A DNA stretch of 64,000 nucleotides from Argyresthia goedartella (GCA_949825045.1 OX463836.1:10309829-10373828); one strand, 5' to 3'; counted from the first letter of the stretch, positions 43,637 to 54,343 are shown. The notes: generated by a model from the sequence alone, not told the origin. Made by a program: numbers and translations.

Positions 43637-44439
43637 TTTTGGTAGCAGGCGCGGTTTCCTAGTGGGAAATCACCGATTCACGGACGGTTGTAGGGTTGTT
43701 GCCACATTGTAGTTGGGAGAAAAGAATATCTCAGATTGGCCGGCAAGTCGGCAATGAGTCTGTGGTCGGTATACCACAATTAAAGTTCATTTTCGGTTAG
43801 TGAAAGTATAAGTGTCAATTTAGTTAACAATTATTATAAATTTGTAGTCGGAAACTACTGTTTGTGCGCATAAAAGATTGAACAGTCATTCTGCGAAGTA
43901 ACTAGATTGTTTTACTTGCGGTAGAACGTCGGGTTCTATAGTACTGCAGTGTTATTTCGGTTTACAGAGCAGGGTCAGGCTATTTAAGGGGTATTAAGCT
44001 GATTTTGCTGACCTCAGTAGAAGTGTGGGTCATATCGGAGGGGCCACTTCTAGAAGGTCACAGCTACCTTCATTATATTAAAAATAGCTTGGATTTCGGA
44101 ATCCAGTGTGGTTTAGGGTGCTATATTGTTTAGGTTTATAGTCTCGGAGCCCACCACTTATTATTTTGTATTGTTTTCATAATCAAGTTTTGTGGGTTAT
44201 TTTTGTATCGTGTTTTATGGTGGCATTCTCTAATTGATTTAGAGTGTATATTTATAAGGTGTATGTCCACAGGGCGACCATATTAAATATTGTTTAGGAT
44301 TTAATTGTTTTAGTGGTTGCCTTGGTTTTTACAACTTAGTTTTAATTTCTGTGCCCAGCGCTGACGGGCAAGTGCTGGTCTCTGGCTGTGCTTAGTTCGG
44401 TAGTGAAGCATAGGACCAGAAACAATTGAATCGGTAACC
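43637..44439 (+). other. BEL 2 leader with primer-binding-like site
   Basis: Directly after the LTR, TTT is followed by TGGTAGCAGGCGCGG (43640 on), a plausible tRNA primer site beginning TGG. The remaining 780 bases hold no conserved frame; packaging signals would be expected here. Confidence 0.55.
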
Positions 44440-46254
44440 ATGGCACCTTCGCCCTTGACGGTACTGCGGTATGGTGTCCGTGAGGAGATGAGATGGCTCG
44501 CCCATACTCACAAGTATGTGGAGCGACCTGACATGGACGATGTCCTGCTCAAGCGTGTGGAGGACGCAATGACACGCGTCGGGAAGGTGTGTCGGCTGGC
44601 TGCGGAGGCTGAAGCCCTCGGGCTTACGGATGAGGCTTCGGTGGCTGCAGTGAAGCAGCTCTGCGCGGATGCTGACCAAGCGATGGAGTGCTTGGGCGAC
44701 ATCGAGCGTCGCGCGGAGAAAATTAAGCGGTCGCGACGGAATGACCGCGGGGAGGGTAGCGGAGACCCGCCCCCTAAGGGTGTTGTTGGACGGCTACCAC
44801 ACCTGGAGATTCCGGCCTGCGGTGGGGCAATTGATGAGTGGCCGGCATTCATCAATTTGTTCGATAGTTTGGTCCACGGTCGGGACGACCTGGACAACGC
44901 CTACAAGTTGGCCCAACTATTGATGGCACTGCGGGGTGAACCGAAGGAGTTGGTCGGTCACCTAACGGTCACGGCAGGCAATTACGAAATAGCCCGGTCC
45001 ATATTGTTTGACCGCTACCAGCACAAACGGCGGTTGGTTGATGCGCAGCTGGGGAAGCTGTTTAGCATCCCAAGAGTAACCCGGGATGTTGACATCCGGG
45101 TACAGGTGCTCAACCCTGTGCTGGTGGCCACTAAGGCCCTTCAGAACCTTGGTCTGCCGGTAGACCAATGGTCATATATCGTGTTGTATATGGTTTTGTC
45201 ACGGTTGCCTGCAGCTGTTCAAAGTCGGTTTGAACAGCTGCATGGGGGCAGTAGCTCGGAACTGCCCACGCTCGTCCAATTAACGGATTTTTTGGAGGGT
45301 GAATGCAGGCGATGCGACACATTGGACACGGAGGCCAGTGTGCAGCGCCAACCCGCGCGGATGCGGGAGGGGCCGCGGCCCCCGCCCCCACGGGGGGGTG
45401 GGCGGTCAAAACAATTTGGCGTTTTGAATGCCGCGCCGTCGGGTGACGGCTGTGTGCACTGCGACAGTGCCGGTCACCAGGTGACCAGTTGCGCCAACTT
45501 TAAGGCGCTCGGGGTAGCTGCCCGCAGGAAGGTAGTCTTCCGCCACCGATTGTGTTTCGGTTGTTTGGGGCCGCACCCGCTGAGCGAGTGCTTACGCGAG
45601 TCCCCCTGTGAGTGCTGCGGTGGCAAGCACCACATCGTGTTGTGCCTGAACCGGTCAGGCCCTTCGGACGATCACCAGGGCCGGACTCAGGTTGGTCGGT
45701 CACAGGGCCCAACCAGGGCCGGACCCAGTCCCCCTCCGGGCAACGGGAGTCACCAACGGGGTGACTGGGGTACCCGCGGACGGGACCCCCCCCGAGGGGA
45801 AGGGGGCAGCGCGGGGGGTAACAGGCGCGATAGCCGGGGTTCGGTCGCCGCTGTCCAGGGTCAGCGAGGACTTCGGGCCGCTGGCTCACCGCGTGTTACG
45901 GGCGGGTGTCAGATGGCACCTATGAGTGGCGCGAAGGCTGGGAACCCACCACCTTCTGCGCCACCCTGCCCGTCGCTCTGGGAGGCGAACAGGGAGGCGA
46001 ACAGTCGGATGTCGCCCTCATTCCTAGAGCGCCCCAGGTTGGATCCGCTCTCCCCCCTCCATCCACGGTGGCCACCGGGCACACCGTTCACAGTCCGGTA
46101 TGGTCGGGTACCGGGACAGCGAGGGGCCTATTATGCGGGTTGGGACCCCCTGATGTACATACGGTCTGATATGCCACCGGTGGCATATCAGCAGCCGAGT
46201 TACCAGGCCGACGGGGGTCCCAGCGGGTTCGGATCCCGCGGAGGTTCCCGCTAG
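44440..46254 (+). CDS. BEL 2 Gag
   Basis: 604 codons, intact. Residues about 1-90 are helical (VEDAMTRVGKVCRLAAEAEA). About 115-300 matches the DUF1759-type capsid region (LPHLEIPACGGAIDEWPAFI, YKLAQLLMALRGEP, FDRYQHKRRLVDAQL). Three knuckles follow: CVHCDSAGHQVTSC, CFGCLGPHPLSEC and CECCGGKHHIVLC. A Gly/Pro/Arg-rich tail ends at TAG 46252-46254. The protein would assemble the virus-like particle and bind RNA. Pol continues in the same frame after the single stop. Confidence 0.88.
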   Translation: MAPSPLTVLRYGVREEMRWLAHTHKYVERPDMDDVLLKRVEDAMTRVGKVCRLAAEAEALGLTDEASVAAVKQLCADADQAMECLGDIERRAEKIKRSRRNDRGEGSGDPPPKGVVGRLPHLEIPACGGAIDEWPAFINLFDSLVHGRDDLDNAYKLAQLLMALRGEPKELVGHLTVTAGNYEIARSILFDRYQHKRRLVDAQLGKLFSIPRVTRDVDIRVQVLNPVLVATKALQNLGLPVDQWSYIVLYMVLSRLPAAVQSRFEQLHGGSSSELPTLVQLTDFLEGECRRCDTLDTEASVQRQPARMREGPRPPPPRGGGRSKQFGVLNAAPSGDGCVHCDSAGHQVTSCANFKALGVAARRKVVFRHRLCFGCLGPHPLSECLRESPCECCGGKHHIVLCLNRSGPSDDHQGRTQVGRSQGPTRAGPSPPPGNGSHQRGDWGTRGRDPPRGEGGSAGGNRRDSRGSVAAVQGQRGLRAAGSPRVTGGCQMAPMSGAKAGNPPPSAPPCPSLWEANREANSRMSPSFLERPRLDPLSPLHPRWPPGTPFTVRYGRVPGQRGAYYAGWDPLMYIRSDMPPVAYQQPSYQADGGPSGFGSRGGSR

Positions 46255-47787
46255 GGACATGCCGCCCACTTACAGGGTGCCGCCACTCCACAGACGGTCA
46301 TGCTCCCCACCGCCTCGGTGATAGCGTGGAGTTCGGACGGCAAATCATGTGTGGCACGAGCACTATTGGACTCGGGGGCCCAGGGGTGCTTAGTCTCGTG
46401 CAACCTTGTAAGACGGTTGGGCATTTCGGTAAGGGAGTATCCACATTCCATTCGGGGAATTGGGAACACGGAAGTCGGTTCCGTTAAGGGAGTATGTCGG
46501 ATTACTCTCTCGTCACGGGTGGATTCATCGGTGAATCTGACGGTCACGGCATTAGTCATGCCTAATGTGATGGGCTCACACCCTCACGTACGGTTGTCGC
46601 CCTCGGTGCGACAGTTGGTCGCTGGGTTGACACTGGCTGACCCGGAGTTCGATATTCCGGGCCCAGTAGACATTTTATTGGGTGTCGATGCCTTGGGATA
46701 CCTGTTAGTGCCAGGTGTCCACGTGTTGCAGGCGACTGGTCTGGTTTCGGTCAACACCAGACTGGGCCATGCGGTAATGGGTCCGGTCATGCCGGCTGCC
46801 CCACGCCTAGCGACTCGTAGTCCCTTATTCGGTTCTGTACTCTCGGAGGTGATACAGAAGTTTTGGGAGGTGGAGGAACCACCTACGGTCCGCCGGTTGG
46901 ACCCGGTTGAAGAAGAGTGTGAACAGTTTTATCGGAACAATACTGGTCGCCTTCGGTCAGGTCGATTTCTCACACGTCTTCCATTCCGGAGTGATCGCCC
47001 ACCGCTGGGCAGTTCACACCATGCAGCCGAGACGCGGCTTCTGTCGATGGAACGACGCATGAAGCGTGACGGGATTTTCCGGCAGAAGTACGTCGATTTC
47101 ATGCGGGAATACGAGTCGCTCGGCCACATGTCGGTTTCGGATATCGACTGGAAGCGTGAAGACCACTGCTTCCTGCCCCATCACGCGGTCTTGAGGACCC
47201 CGGAGGGCAAAATACGGGTAGTGTTCGATGGATCGGCATCAACATCTAACGGCATGAACCTGAACCAGTGTTTGCATTCAGGGCCGAAGTTGAACCATGA
47301 CATCGCGGATGTAATCACACGGTTCCGTCGACACAATGTTGTGTTTGTAGCTGACATCCGGATGATGTTTAGACAGACGGTTATTCACCCTGACGATAGA
47401 CGGTATCAGCTGATACTGTGGCGAGAGAGCCCAGATCAGCCCATCAGGGTGTACGAGCTGAACACCAACACGTACGGGCTACGGTCTAGTCCTTATTTGG
47501 CGATTCGCACTCTGCGGGAGTTAGCGGATCGAGAACGGTTAAACTTCCCTAGAGGAGCAGCGATCCTGGAGCAGGATCTCTACGTGGACGATATCTGTAC
47601 CGGTGCAGATTCAGTAGAGGAGGCGCTCGCTCGACGGGACGAGCTAGTTGAGCTCTTACGGGGTGGAGGTTACGAGCTCCGGAAATGGATGTCGAACTCT
47701 CCAGAGTTACTGACTGGTCTTCCGGATGACTACCAGCAGGATCCATTTAACTGTGAGCCATGGTTTAAGGGGGGGGGGGGGGGGTAG
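46255..47787 (+). CDS. BEL 2 Pol, protease and RT part
   Basis: In frame with gag beyond the TAG; first ATG at 46300. The aspartic protease ALLDSGAQGCLVS has an intact DSG. A DUF1758-type region (LADPEFDIPGPVDILLGVDAL) follows, then RT with CFLPHHAVLRTPEGKIRVVF, VVFVADIRMMFRQTVIHPDD and EQDLYVDDICTG (YVDD). The frame ends just after a run of 16 G (47769-47784), where RT passes into another frame. Cleavage of the polyprotein and reverse transcription would be its roles. Confidence 0.85.
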   Translation, partial: GHAAHLQGAATPQTVMLPTASVIAWSSDGKSCVARALLDSGAQGCLVSCNLVRRLGISVREYPHSIRGIGNTEVGSVKGVCRITLSSRVDSSVNLTVTALVMPNVMGSHPHVRLSPSVRQLVAGLTLADPEFDIPGPVDILLGVDALGYLLVPGVHVLQATGLVSVNTRLGHAVMGPVMPAAPRLATRSPLFGSVLSEVIQKFWEVEEPPTVRRLDPVEEECEQFYRNNTGRLRSGRFLTRLPFRSDRPPLGSSHHAAETRLLSMERRMKRDGIFRQKYVDFMREYESLGHMSVSDIDWKREDHCFLPHHAVLRTPEGKIRVVFDGSASTSNGMNLNQCLHSGPKLNHDIADVITRFRRHNVVFVADIRMMFRQTVIHPDDRRYQLILWRESPDQPIRVYELNTNTYGLRSSPYLAIRTLRELADRERLNFPRGAAILEQDLYVDDICTGADSVEEALARRDELVELLRGGGYELRKWMSNSPELLTGLPDDYQQDPFNCEPWFKGGGGG

Positions 47788-47846
47788 CCCATGGCCGTAG
47801 CTACGAAGATGTGTAGGTTGTCGTCATTACCCACATTTTTGAAAAT

Positions 47847-50228
47847 TTGGAAAATCCAAATATGTTGTCGGTATTAGGCGTCCAGTACCAGCCGGTGTCA
47901 GACATGTTTTCGTATCGGGTCGAGTTGGACTCCCCGAAGGTCTGGACGAAACGGAACGTCCTTTCAACGGTGGCTAGGACATTTGATCCAAACGGGTGGA
48001 TCACCCCGGTAACATTTCAGCTCAAGTGTTTTATGCAGCAATTGTGGTCTGCTGAGCTGAAATGGGACGACCCGATCGGCGGGTCATTGAGCTCAGAGTG
48101 GGACTCGTTCTTTTCGACCCTCCCTGGCATCAATCGGATTTCACTGCCACGGAGGTTGGTCCCCACCAAACGATACACCGCCACCCTGCATGGGTTTTGC
48201 GATGCCTCGGAGAAGGGCTACGGAGCTGCGGTGTATCTGCGTACGGTCGACTCCTCGGGGGAGGTTGATGTGCGGTTGGTCATGGCCAAGAGCAAGGTTG
48301 CGCCGTTGCGCACTCGCCTGACCATTCCCAAGTTAGAGCTTTCGGGAGCGGCTCTCCTGACTCGTCTGCTCAACCACACGATGACGGTTCTTCGTGGGTC
48401 AATAGCGTTAGAAGATACGGTCTACGCTTGGACGGACAGCCAGATCGTGTTATGCTGGCTGAAGGCTTCAGTTCACAAGCTGGAGATTTTTGTGGCGAAT
48501 CGGGTTTCGCAGATTTTGAATTCGGAGGTTTCCTTAATCTGGAGACATGTTCCAGGGGAATTGAACCCAGCAGACTGTGCGTCTCGTGGGTGTCACGCTC
48601 CGGAGTTGGTTGGACATCCCTTGTGGTGGGGTCCAAAATGGTTGACTCAAGCCGAATCGGATTGGCCACTGAGTCCACGCGTTACCACGGCGAACGGCGC
48701 CTTGACAGTCGGTGTCTGTACGGCGCAACCGGAGCCGGAAGAGGAGTTCAGCCTGCTGGAACGGCACAGCTCGCTCGACAAGCTGGTCAATGTGACCGCC
48801 TGGATCTGCCGATTTGCGCGGAATTGTCGGAATTCTGAGGCGCAACGAGTGCGGACACAGGTCCTGACACCACGGGAACGGAACCATGCGTTGTTCGCAT
48901 TGGTACGGAACGTACAGACGGTGCACTTTAAGTCCAAACTGGACATTCTGAGACGCGGACGCGTCCAACTGAAGGGAGCTGTGGCTCGGCTCAACCCGTT
49001 CATTGACCCTCAAGGATTGCTGAGGGTAGGAGGTCGGCTGCGGAATGCCAACCTGCCTTATGCGGCTCGCCACCCGTTGTTACTCCCTAGGAAAGGGAAG
49101 TTGGTCGAACTGTTGATACAGGGTCGACACATTCGGAATGGGCATATCGGATGCCACGCTTTGATGGCGTTTCTCCAGCGCGAGTTCTGGATTCTATCGG
49201 GAAGACGCTTACTGCGTAGCGTCGTATTTCGGTGCCTGCCTTGTTATCGGGCCAAGGCGGCTACGATGCAGCCCCAGATGGGCGATTTGCCCTCGGATAG
49301 GGTTAACGAAATCCGGCCCTTTGCGGGTTTCGGAACGGATTTCGCGGGACCATTCATGGTCAAGTCTTCACAGCTACGGAACGCCAGATTAGTGAAGGCA
49401 TACCTGTGCGTCTTCGTGTGCTTGGCCACGAAGGCAGTCCACTTGGAGGTGGTCAGTGACCTCACTACAGAGGCATTTATCGCAGGTCTAGATCGGTTCG
49501 TCTCACGAAGGGACCTCCCGACATTAATCCGTTCGGACAACGGCACAAATTTTGTCGGAGTCAGGCGATATCTGCAGGAGGTCACTCAATTCCTGAACGG
49601 TAACCAGGACGCCATCGGTACGGCTTGCTCCCGACGCGGGATTGAATGGGTTTTCAGTCCGCCGGGATGTCCTCATTGGGGAGGAATTTTTGAGGCTGCG
49701 GTTAAATCGGCTAAGTCGCACCTGACGAGGATCATCGGTGAGACCTCTCTACGCTTTGAAGAGCTTGCGACGCTGTTCTGTAAAATTGAAATGACACTGA
49801 ACTCGCGTTCGTTGTGCCCGCTCAGTTCGGATCCAAATGATTTGGAAGCGTTGACTCCGGGTCACTTCCTGATAGGTCAGCCCCTTAACGCCCTGCCAGA
49901 ATACCCATTCGGTGATGTTAAGTTAAGTCGGTTAACTAGGTGGCAGATGTTGCAGCAGATGGCTCAAGATTTTTGGAAACGGTGGTCCCTTGAGTACTTG
50001 CTCATCTTGCAGCAGCGCCTTAAGTGGACTGACCGGACGAGCCCCCCTCAAGTCGATGATTTGGTGCTGATTAAGGATGCGAACCTGCCATCATTGAGAT
50101 GGAGACGAGGACGGATCGTCAATTTGTACACGGGTCGGGATGGCACGCCTCGATCAGCAGAAGTCAAGGTGGGGGACTCGGTCCTCAAGAGAGCGGTCGC
50201 AACACTTTCTCGCCTTCCTATTGATTAG
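47847..50228 (+). CDS. BEL 2 Pol, RT thumb, RNase H and integrase part
   Basis: The conserved sequence starts before 47847; an in-frame TAG lies at 47814-47816. Reads FDPNGWITPVTF, LHGFCDASEKGYGAAVY, IPKLELSGAALL and YAWTDSQIVLCWL (RNase H), then HVPGELNPADCASRG. The integrase has an HHCC site (HIRNGHIGCHALM...CLPC), Asp in FGTDFAGPF, Asp in IRSDNGTNFVG, Glu in GIFEAAVKSAKSH, and a DUF5641-type C-terminus (WRRGRIVNLYTGRDG). It ends at TAG 50228, 31 bases before the 3' LTR. All integrase catalytic residues are kept; the upstream stop and frame change break the polyprotein. Confidence 0.88.
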   Translation: MENPNMLSVLGVQYQPVSDMFSYRVELDSPKVWTKRNVLSTVARTFDPNGWITPVTFQLKCFMQQLWSAELKWDDPIGGSLSSEWDSFFSTLPGINRISLPRRLVPTKRYTATLHGFCDASEKGYGAAVYLRTVDSSGEVDVRLVMAKSKVAPLRTRLTIPKLELSGAALLTRLLNHTMTVLRGSIALEDTVYAWTDSQIVLCWLKASVHKLEIFVANRVSQILNSEVSLIWRHVPGELNPADCASRGCHAPELVGHPLWWGPKWLTQAESDWPLSPRVTTANGALTVGVCTAQPEPEEEFSLLERHSSLDKLVNVTAWICRFARNCRNSEAQRVRTQVLTPRERNHALFALVRNVQTVHFKSKLDILRRGRVQLKGAVARLNPFIDPQGLLRVGGRLRNANLPYAARHPLLLPRKGKLVELLIQGRHIRNGHIGCHALMAFLQREFWILSGRRLLRSVVFRCLPCYRAKAATMQPQMGDLPSDRVNEIRPFAGFGTDFAGPFMVKSSQLRNARLVKAYLCVFVCLATKAVHLEVVSDLTTEAFIAGLDRFVSRRDLPTLIRSDNGTNFVGVRRYLQEVTQFLNGNQDAIGTACSRRGIEWVFSPPGCPHWGGIFEAAVKSAKSHLTRIIGETSLRFEELATLFCKIEMTLNSRSLCPLSSDPNDLEALTPGHFLIGQPLNALPEYPFGDVKLSRLTRWQMLQQMAQDFWKRWSLEYLLILQQRLKWTDRTSPPQVDDLVLIKDANLPSLRWRRGRIVNLYTGRDGTPRSAEVKVGDSVLKRAVATLSRLPID

Positions 50229-50259
50229 GGACAGGTTCGGGCCTGTCCGGGCGGGTGAC

Positions 50260-51588
50260 TGTTTAATATTTATGCTTTGGAACGCACCGGTTTTTTATTG
50301 CGCGGATCGACCGCGAGTAATCGGGACATCACTAGCGGAAACGGAACCGCAGCTGTCACTCGTACCAACGAGATGAAAAATTGGAGGTTATATTTTCTTG
50401 TCGGGAGAAAAAACATGTCTGCTCAGGCGTCGGGCCATTGATTGTATTTCGGTGTAACAATTGTCTAACACAGGCGTCGGGCCTGGTCGGAGTGTCAACC
50501 ATAATAATCGTCGGGAAATAAGTAGATTTACGTCAGCGGAGTGAGTGATCCGTGTTGTGATTGGACATCGTCTGCTAGTTCAGACCCTTCTTCTGCCTTT
50601 AATTGACTACGCCGATGTTTGCTGGGCCAGCGCGAACGAAGATCTACTGAACAAACTCGAGCGACTTCAAAATCTCGGGATTCGGTTTATCTTCGGTCTC
50701 CGCAAGTACGATCACGTGTCCCAATATCGCAGGGAATTAGGCTGGCTCCCGATCCGACTTCGTCGTGATATGCACATTCTCTCCTTCCTCTTCAATATTA
50801 TGAGAAATCCGCGCTATCCCGCATATCTTCGTGAACATTTTGAGTTTCTTTTCTCTGGGGATAGACTTCGGAGATCTCACACGGTGTCACTTTTGTCAAT
50901 TCCTCAGCACAACACTGTTGCTTACGAGCACTTGTTTAGGTTAAGGGCAATACGTTTGTGGAATGCACTTCCTTGCGCTATTAGGGATTGCACATCCTTG
51001 TTCTCTTTTAAGAAAAAGTTGAAACAGCATCTCCTCTCTTCCGCATAGTGGGTATCTTATGGTATGTATGTGTATCTATGTATTTATTGTATTCTATTAA
51101 TTTATTTTATAGTATGTGTAGGATGTATTGTGATTTATCTGATAGTATATTGACTTTATTTCTTTCTTTTAAATCTTAATTGTACACTAGGACTACCTCT
51201 CTATAAATATTTTTTCCTTTCCTCACAGGTTAGCTGTAAGAAATTTCTTTTTAGAAATAAGCTCACCTTTGCATATTGTTCGTTGTATTTTTTCCATTGT
51301 GTTTTCTGTGCAATAAAGAATTATTATCATTATTATCGTCGTATCGTACGGCGACTCCTCGTGTCGGCAGGCAGCACGCCGGCGACAGCGTCGGGCAGCG
51401 AATAGTGAGATTCAGTCCCTATCCTACCCAAACTTGTGCTCCTATCCCGTATTCCTGCCTCGAATCGAGCTTTCGATTTCCGGTCTACGACGGCAAGGTA
51501 AAGTAACAATCACGATTTCTCTCCCGTGCTGGCACAAACCCAGCCCCTCAAGATTCCACGCCGTTCGGTTGAGGCGTGGAATTAAACA
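50260..51588 (+). repeat. BEL 2 3' LTR, interrupted by LINE E
   Basis: 50260-50572 and 51335-51588 align with the 5' LTR. The insert of LINE E explains the extra 767 bases. Confidence 0.9.
50573..51334 (+). mobile_element. LINE E, 5'-truncated, innermost element
   Basis: Flanked by atcgtc (50567-50572, 51335-51340). It carries the RT C-terminus LLPLIDYADVCWASANEDLL and LGIRFIFGLRKYDHVSQYRR, ending at 51048. The 3' UTR has ctttcctcacaggttagctg and gtgcaataaag, and ends in an att/atc tail. Protein and UTR closely match LINE G. The reading frame is open throughout, so this is a relatively fresh insertion. Confidence 0.85.
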
Positions 51589-51592
51589 CAGT

Positions 51593-52701
51593 AATAAAAC
51601 CACATTTTGATATCAACATTTTTAATTAGTTTATTAACAATTTCATTAATATCGCCAATTCCTTGAAAGTTTTTCTATCTCCTTTATTAATGTTTCTATC
51701 TGAGAGATTAATGTTTACACCACAATTCATGTTCATCTTCTATCACATTTGTGGGTTTTTATTTCCATATTTGATTCAAGTATGTATGGCGGCTTTGCTG
51801 GTGCTGAAAAGACAAGATTTCAATTAAATTATACCAAAATGCTAAGGTAGAGGTGGACGAAACACTTGGTTACAGGGGATGACGGACAGTGGACCGTAGC
51901 AATAGAAAATACAAGGGGAAAGATAGGGCTCTAGGAATAGGGATCCAGTGGGCATTGTCCGACGATATTATCAAGTCAACCTCTCTCTGCATGCAGTTGG
52001 CAAAGAACTTTGGAGAATGGCGCGATAGAATAGACTTGTCATTGATTGACTTGACTCATTAACCAAGAGGCCTATGCCCAGAAGTGGGTTGATATGTGCT
52101 GAAAACGATTATGAGGATTTCTTACCTTTTCAGGGTAAGTGCAGGGCGGGCAGTTAGATCCAAGAATTTCCTTTCCTGAGCAAGGGACAAATAATAATAT
52201 CCCGAACCAAAACCAACAAATTGTCTGACGAACTTTTAGTGACAGTTCCGTGTGTCGTTCCGTTCCGTTTCGCTGCTTATTTTTTAGTCGTGTTTGATAA
52301 AAGTACTAAAGTGAACGGCTTTTCTACACAAAAATAAGGATTTACCACTACTTTACCTAACCATGTTCTATTACTAAGTTAGGAATTACATTAAGCATAA
52401 AATTTTCCATCAAATTATGTATTCATTCTTATGTTATTCGCGTAAAATGAAACTATGAACGTTTTTTTAAATATTTTTTCATATTGTGTTGTACGGCCCT
52501 GGAAATTCAGTCCTTTGAGACTAGTTGATGAACGAACGAAATTAACTGAATGATCTAGCCGTTTTTTAGTAAGATACTCACTAAACACTTTTTTGTGGTA
52601 ACGAAATTTAGAAGCTTGCTAACCATTTGTTTACTGATAGATGATGATTTTGCTAAACAAGTGATCATACTGTGTTTTTATTATTTTTTGTAGTAAGACG
52701 G
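51593..52701. other. Right arm of element M, with an RTE-like 3'-end remnant
   Basis: About 51880-52110 reads in pieces like an RTE C-terminus (STSLCMQLAKNFGEWRDRID) followed by gaggcctatgcccagaagtg. The rest is AT-rich and non-coding, including the terminal inverted repeat. Confidence 0.4.
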
Positions 52702-52702
52702 T

Positions 52703-54343
52703 AGAGGTCTGCGGACAAAACTCAAAAGTTTATATACACGTGTGCTAGCAGCTGACGCGAACTTAATAGCGGTTACTGAATCGGGATTAAATGACTCCAA
52801 ACACGACGGGGAACTAGTGCCAGATGGATACACAATACTGCGTAGTGATCGGATGGATGGACGCAAACATGGAGGTGCTTTACTTATAGCGACACCTGAA
52901 TGGGATCTGCGAAGAGTTGAGTTTCCAGAGACTAACTTAGACGAGGCTTCATTTGAGTTAGTTTGTGCGGCAGTACTTCGTGAAAAGAAGGATTTGTTTA
53001 TGTGCTGTGTGGTTTACATTCCGCCAAAATCTAACTACAATGATTATTTGCAAATGTTTAATATACTAGAAAGTGTAATCGTCAAGCATAAAAATGTTCT
53101 AGGCATAGGTGATTTTAATTTATATTCTGCATCGGTTGAGGTAAAGAATTATTTTGAATATTTTGTAGCATTCTGTGAACTCCAACAAAGAAATTTCATA
53201 CTGAATTGCAATGATAGACAATTAGATCTAGTTCTCACTACATTACAGGAAAGTGAAGTGTGTGTGACCTTAGAGACAGAGTCCCTAGTACCGGAGGTTG
53301 ACCCGCAACATCCGCCTCTCGCCATTGGTACCACATTCAGCGTGGGTCCGGGTGCTACTCACGATGCCGCCACAGAGTCATCACAGGCACAGTCGGGTCT
53401 TGCTGACGACAGACCTCAGTGGAATTTTAGTAGGGCCGATTTCATTTCCCTGTATAAAATGATAGAGAAAGCCGACTGGACCCCTCTATACGCATCATTG
53501 AATGTAGAAGAGGCTATCCAGTGTTTTTACAAAATCGTTAATTCGTTAATAGATAACTGCGCTCCCAGGAAAAAGCCTATTTCTGGAATTCGGTCCCAGT
53601 ATTGCTATCCCAATTGGTACACAGCCGACTTGATACGCGACATACGGACGAAAGCATACCTGCACAAGAAATATAAGCAGAGTAAGTCCCAGGGTGATTA
53701 TAAAATGTTTTCTGAAAGTAGAGTTCATGTTAAGACCAGCATAAAAACATTGTATAACGGCTATTTGAGTAGAGTCCAGTCCCAGATTACGCATGACCCC
53801 AAATCTTTTTGGAACTATGTGAAGAAGCAACGCGAGAATCGTAGCAGATCAACACAGATCACTAAAGACGGAGTAAGATTGGCTAATGAGGCTTATGCCA
53901 AGGAATTCGCACAATATTTTCACTCGGTGTATAGCTCTACCCCTCCGCGCCTTGACGCGGAGGGAGCGGCAGCGGCGGCGGCGGGGGTGGCACAGGCGGG
54001 CAGAGGTGCCGAGAGAGTGCATATTGCGCAACTGACGCTAGGTGAGGTGCGCTCTGCGCTCCGACGACTCAAGCCCAAGTTTTCTGCGGGGCCGGATGGC
54101 TTACCACCTTACATAGTCAGGGACTGCAGAATGGTGCTTGATAAGCCGCTGCTATATATTTTTAACTTGTGCATAGGTTGCAGTATTTACCCAGAGATGT
54201 GGAAAATCACCCGGGTGATCCCGGTTCCAAAGGGGGCTGCAGCGACGGAAGTTAACTGTTTCAGGCCAGTGGCGGTTCTGTCAACTTTTGCGAAGGTTTT
54301 TGAGTCTGCGTTGCAGCGTAGCAACTTAATCATTAAAAAATAA
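52703..54343 (+). pseudogene. LINE C endonuclease and RT N-terminus
   Basis: Open from the M junction: RGLRTK, DANLIAVTESGLNDS, GGALLIATPEW, VLGIGDFNLYSAS (GDFN kept), a variable region, then FWNYVKKQRENRS, SAGPDGLPPYIVRDC and CFRPVAVLSTFAKVFESAL. It stops at 54343 just after the LINE D junction. The SDH motif of the endonuclease is not evident. A GC-rich Ala-coding patch (53940-54010) sits in the connector. Confidence 0.82.

Larger units (their letters stand above)
43075..51588 (+). mobile_element. BEL/Pao LTR retrotransposon 2
   Basis: Both LTRs start TGTTTAAT and end ATTAAACA. CAGT is duplicated on both sides (43071-43074, 51589-51592). 5' LTR 43075-43636, leader, gag, pol, 3' LTR 50260-51588 (enlarged by LINE E). 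Excluding one converted tract, the LTRs differ at about 11 of roughly 540 sites, so the insertion is fairly young. No envelope gene. Confidence 0.93.
41882..52701. mobile_element. Element M: TIR element with TAG target duplication, split by BEL 2
   Basis: The ends are ccgtcttaccacaaaaaac (41882) and the mirror of ttttttgtagtaagacgg (ending 52701). A subterminal cgttaccacaaaa occurs near both ends. TAG is duplicated at 41879-41881 and 52702-52704, and removing the insert rejoins LINE C ORF2 in frame (Q-N-T-R-G-L-R). Without BEL 2, M is about 2.3 kb. A three-base TWA-like duplication fits PIF/Harbinger, but no transposase is seen. The MITE at 6831-6948 has similar ends. Confidence 0.72.

Noticed and set aside
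45500..46559. Several long minus-strand and alternative-frame ORFs across BEL 2 gag
   Set aside because: Shadows of the GC-rich gag and pol codons; no motif in these frames.
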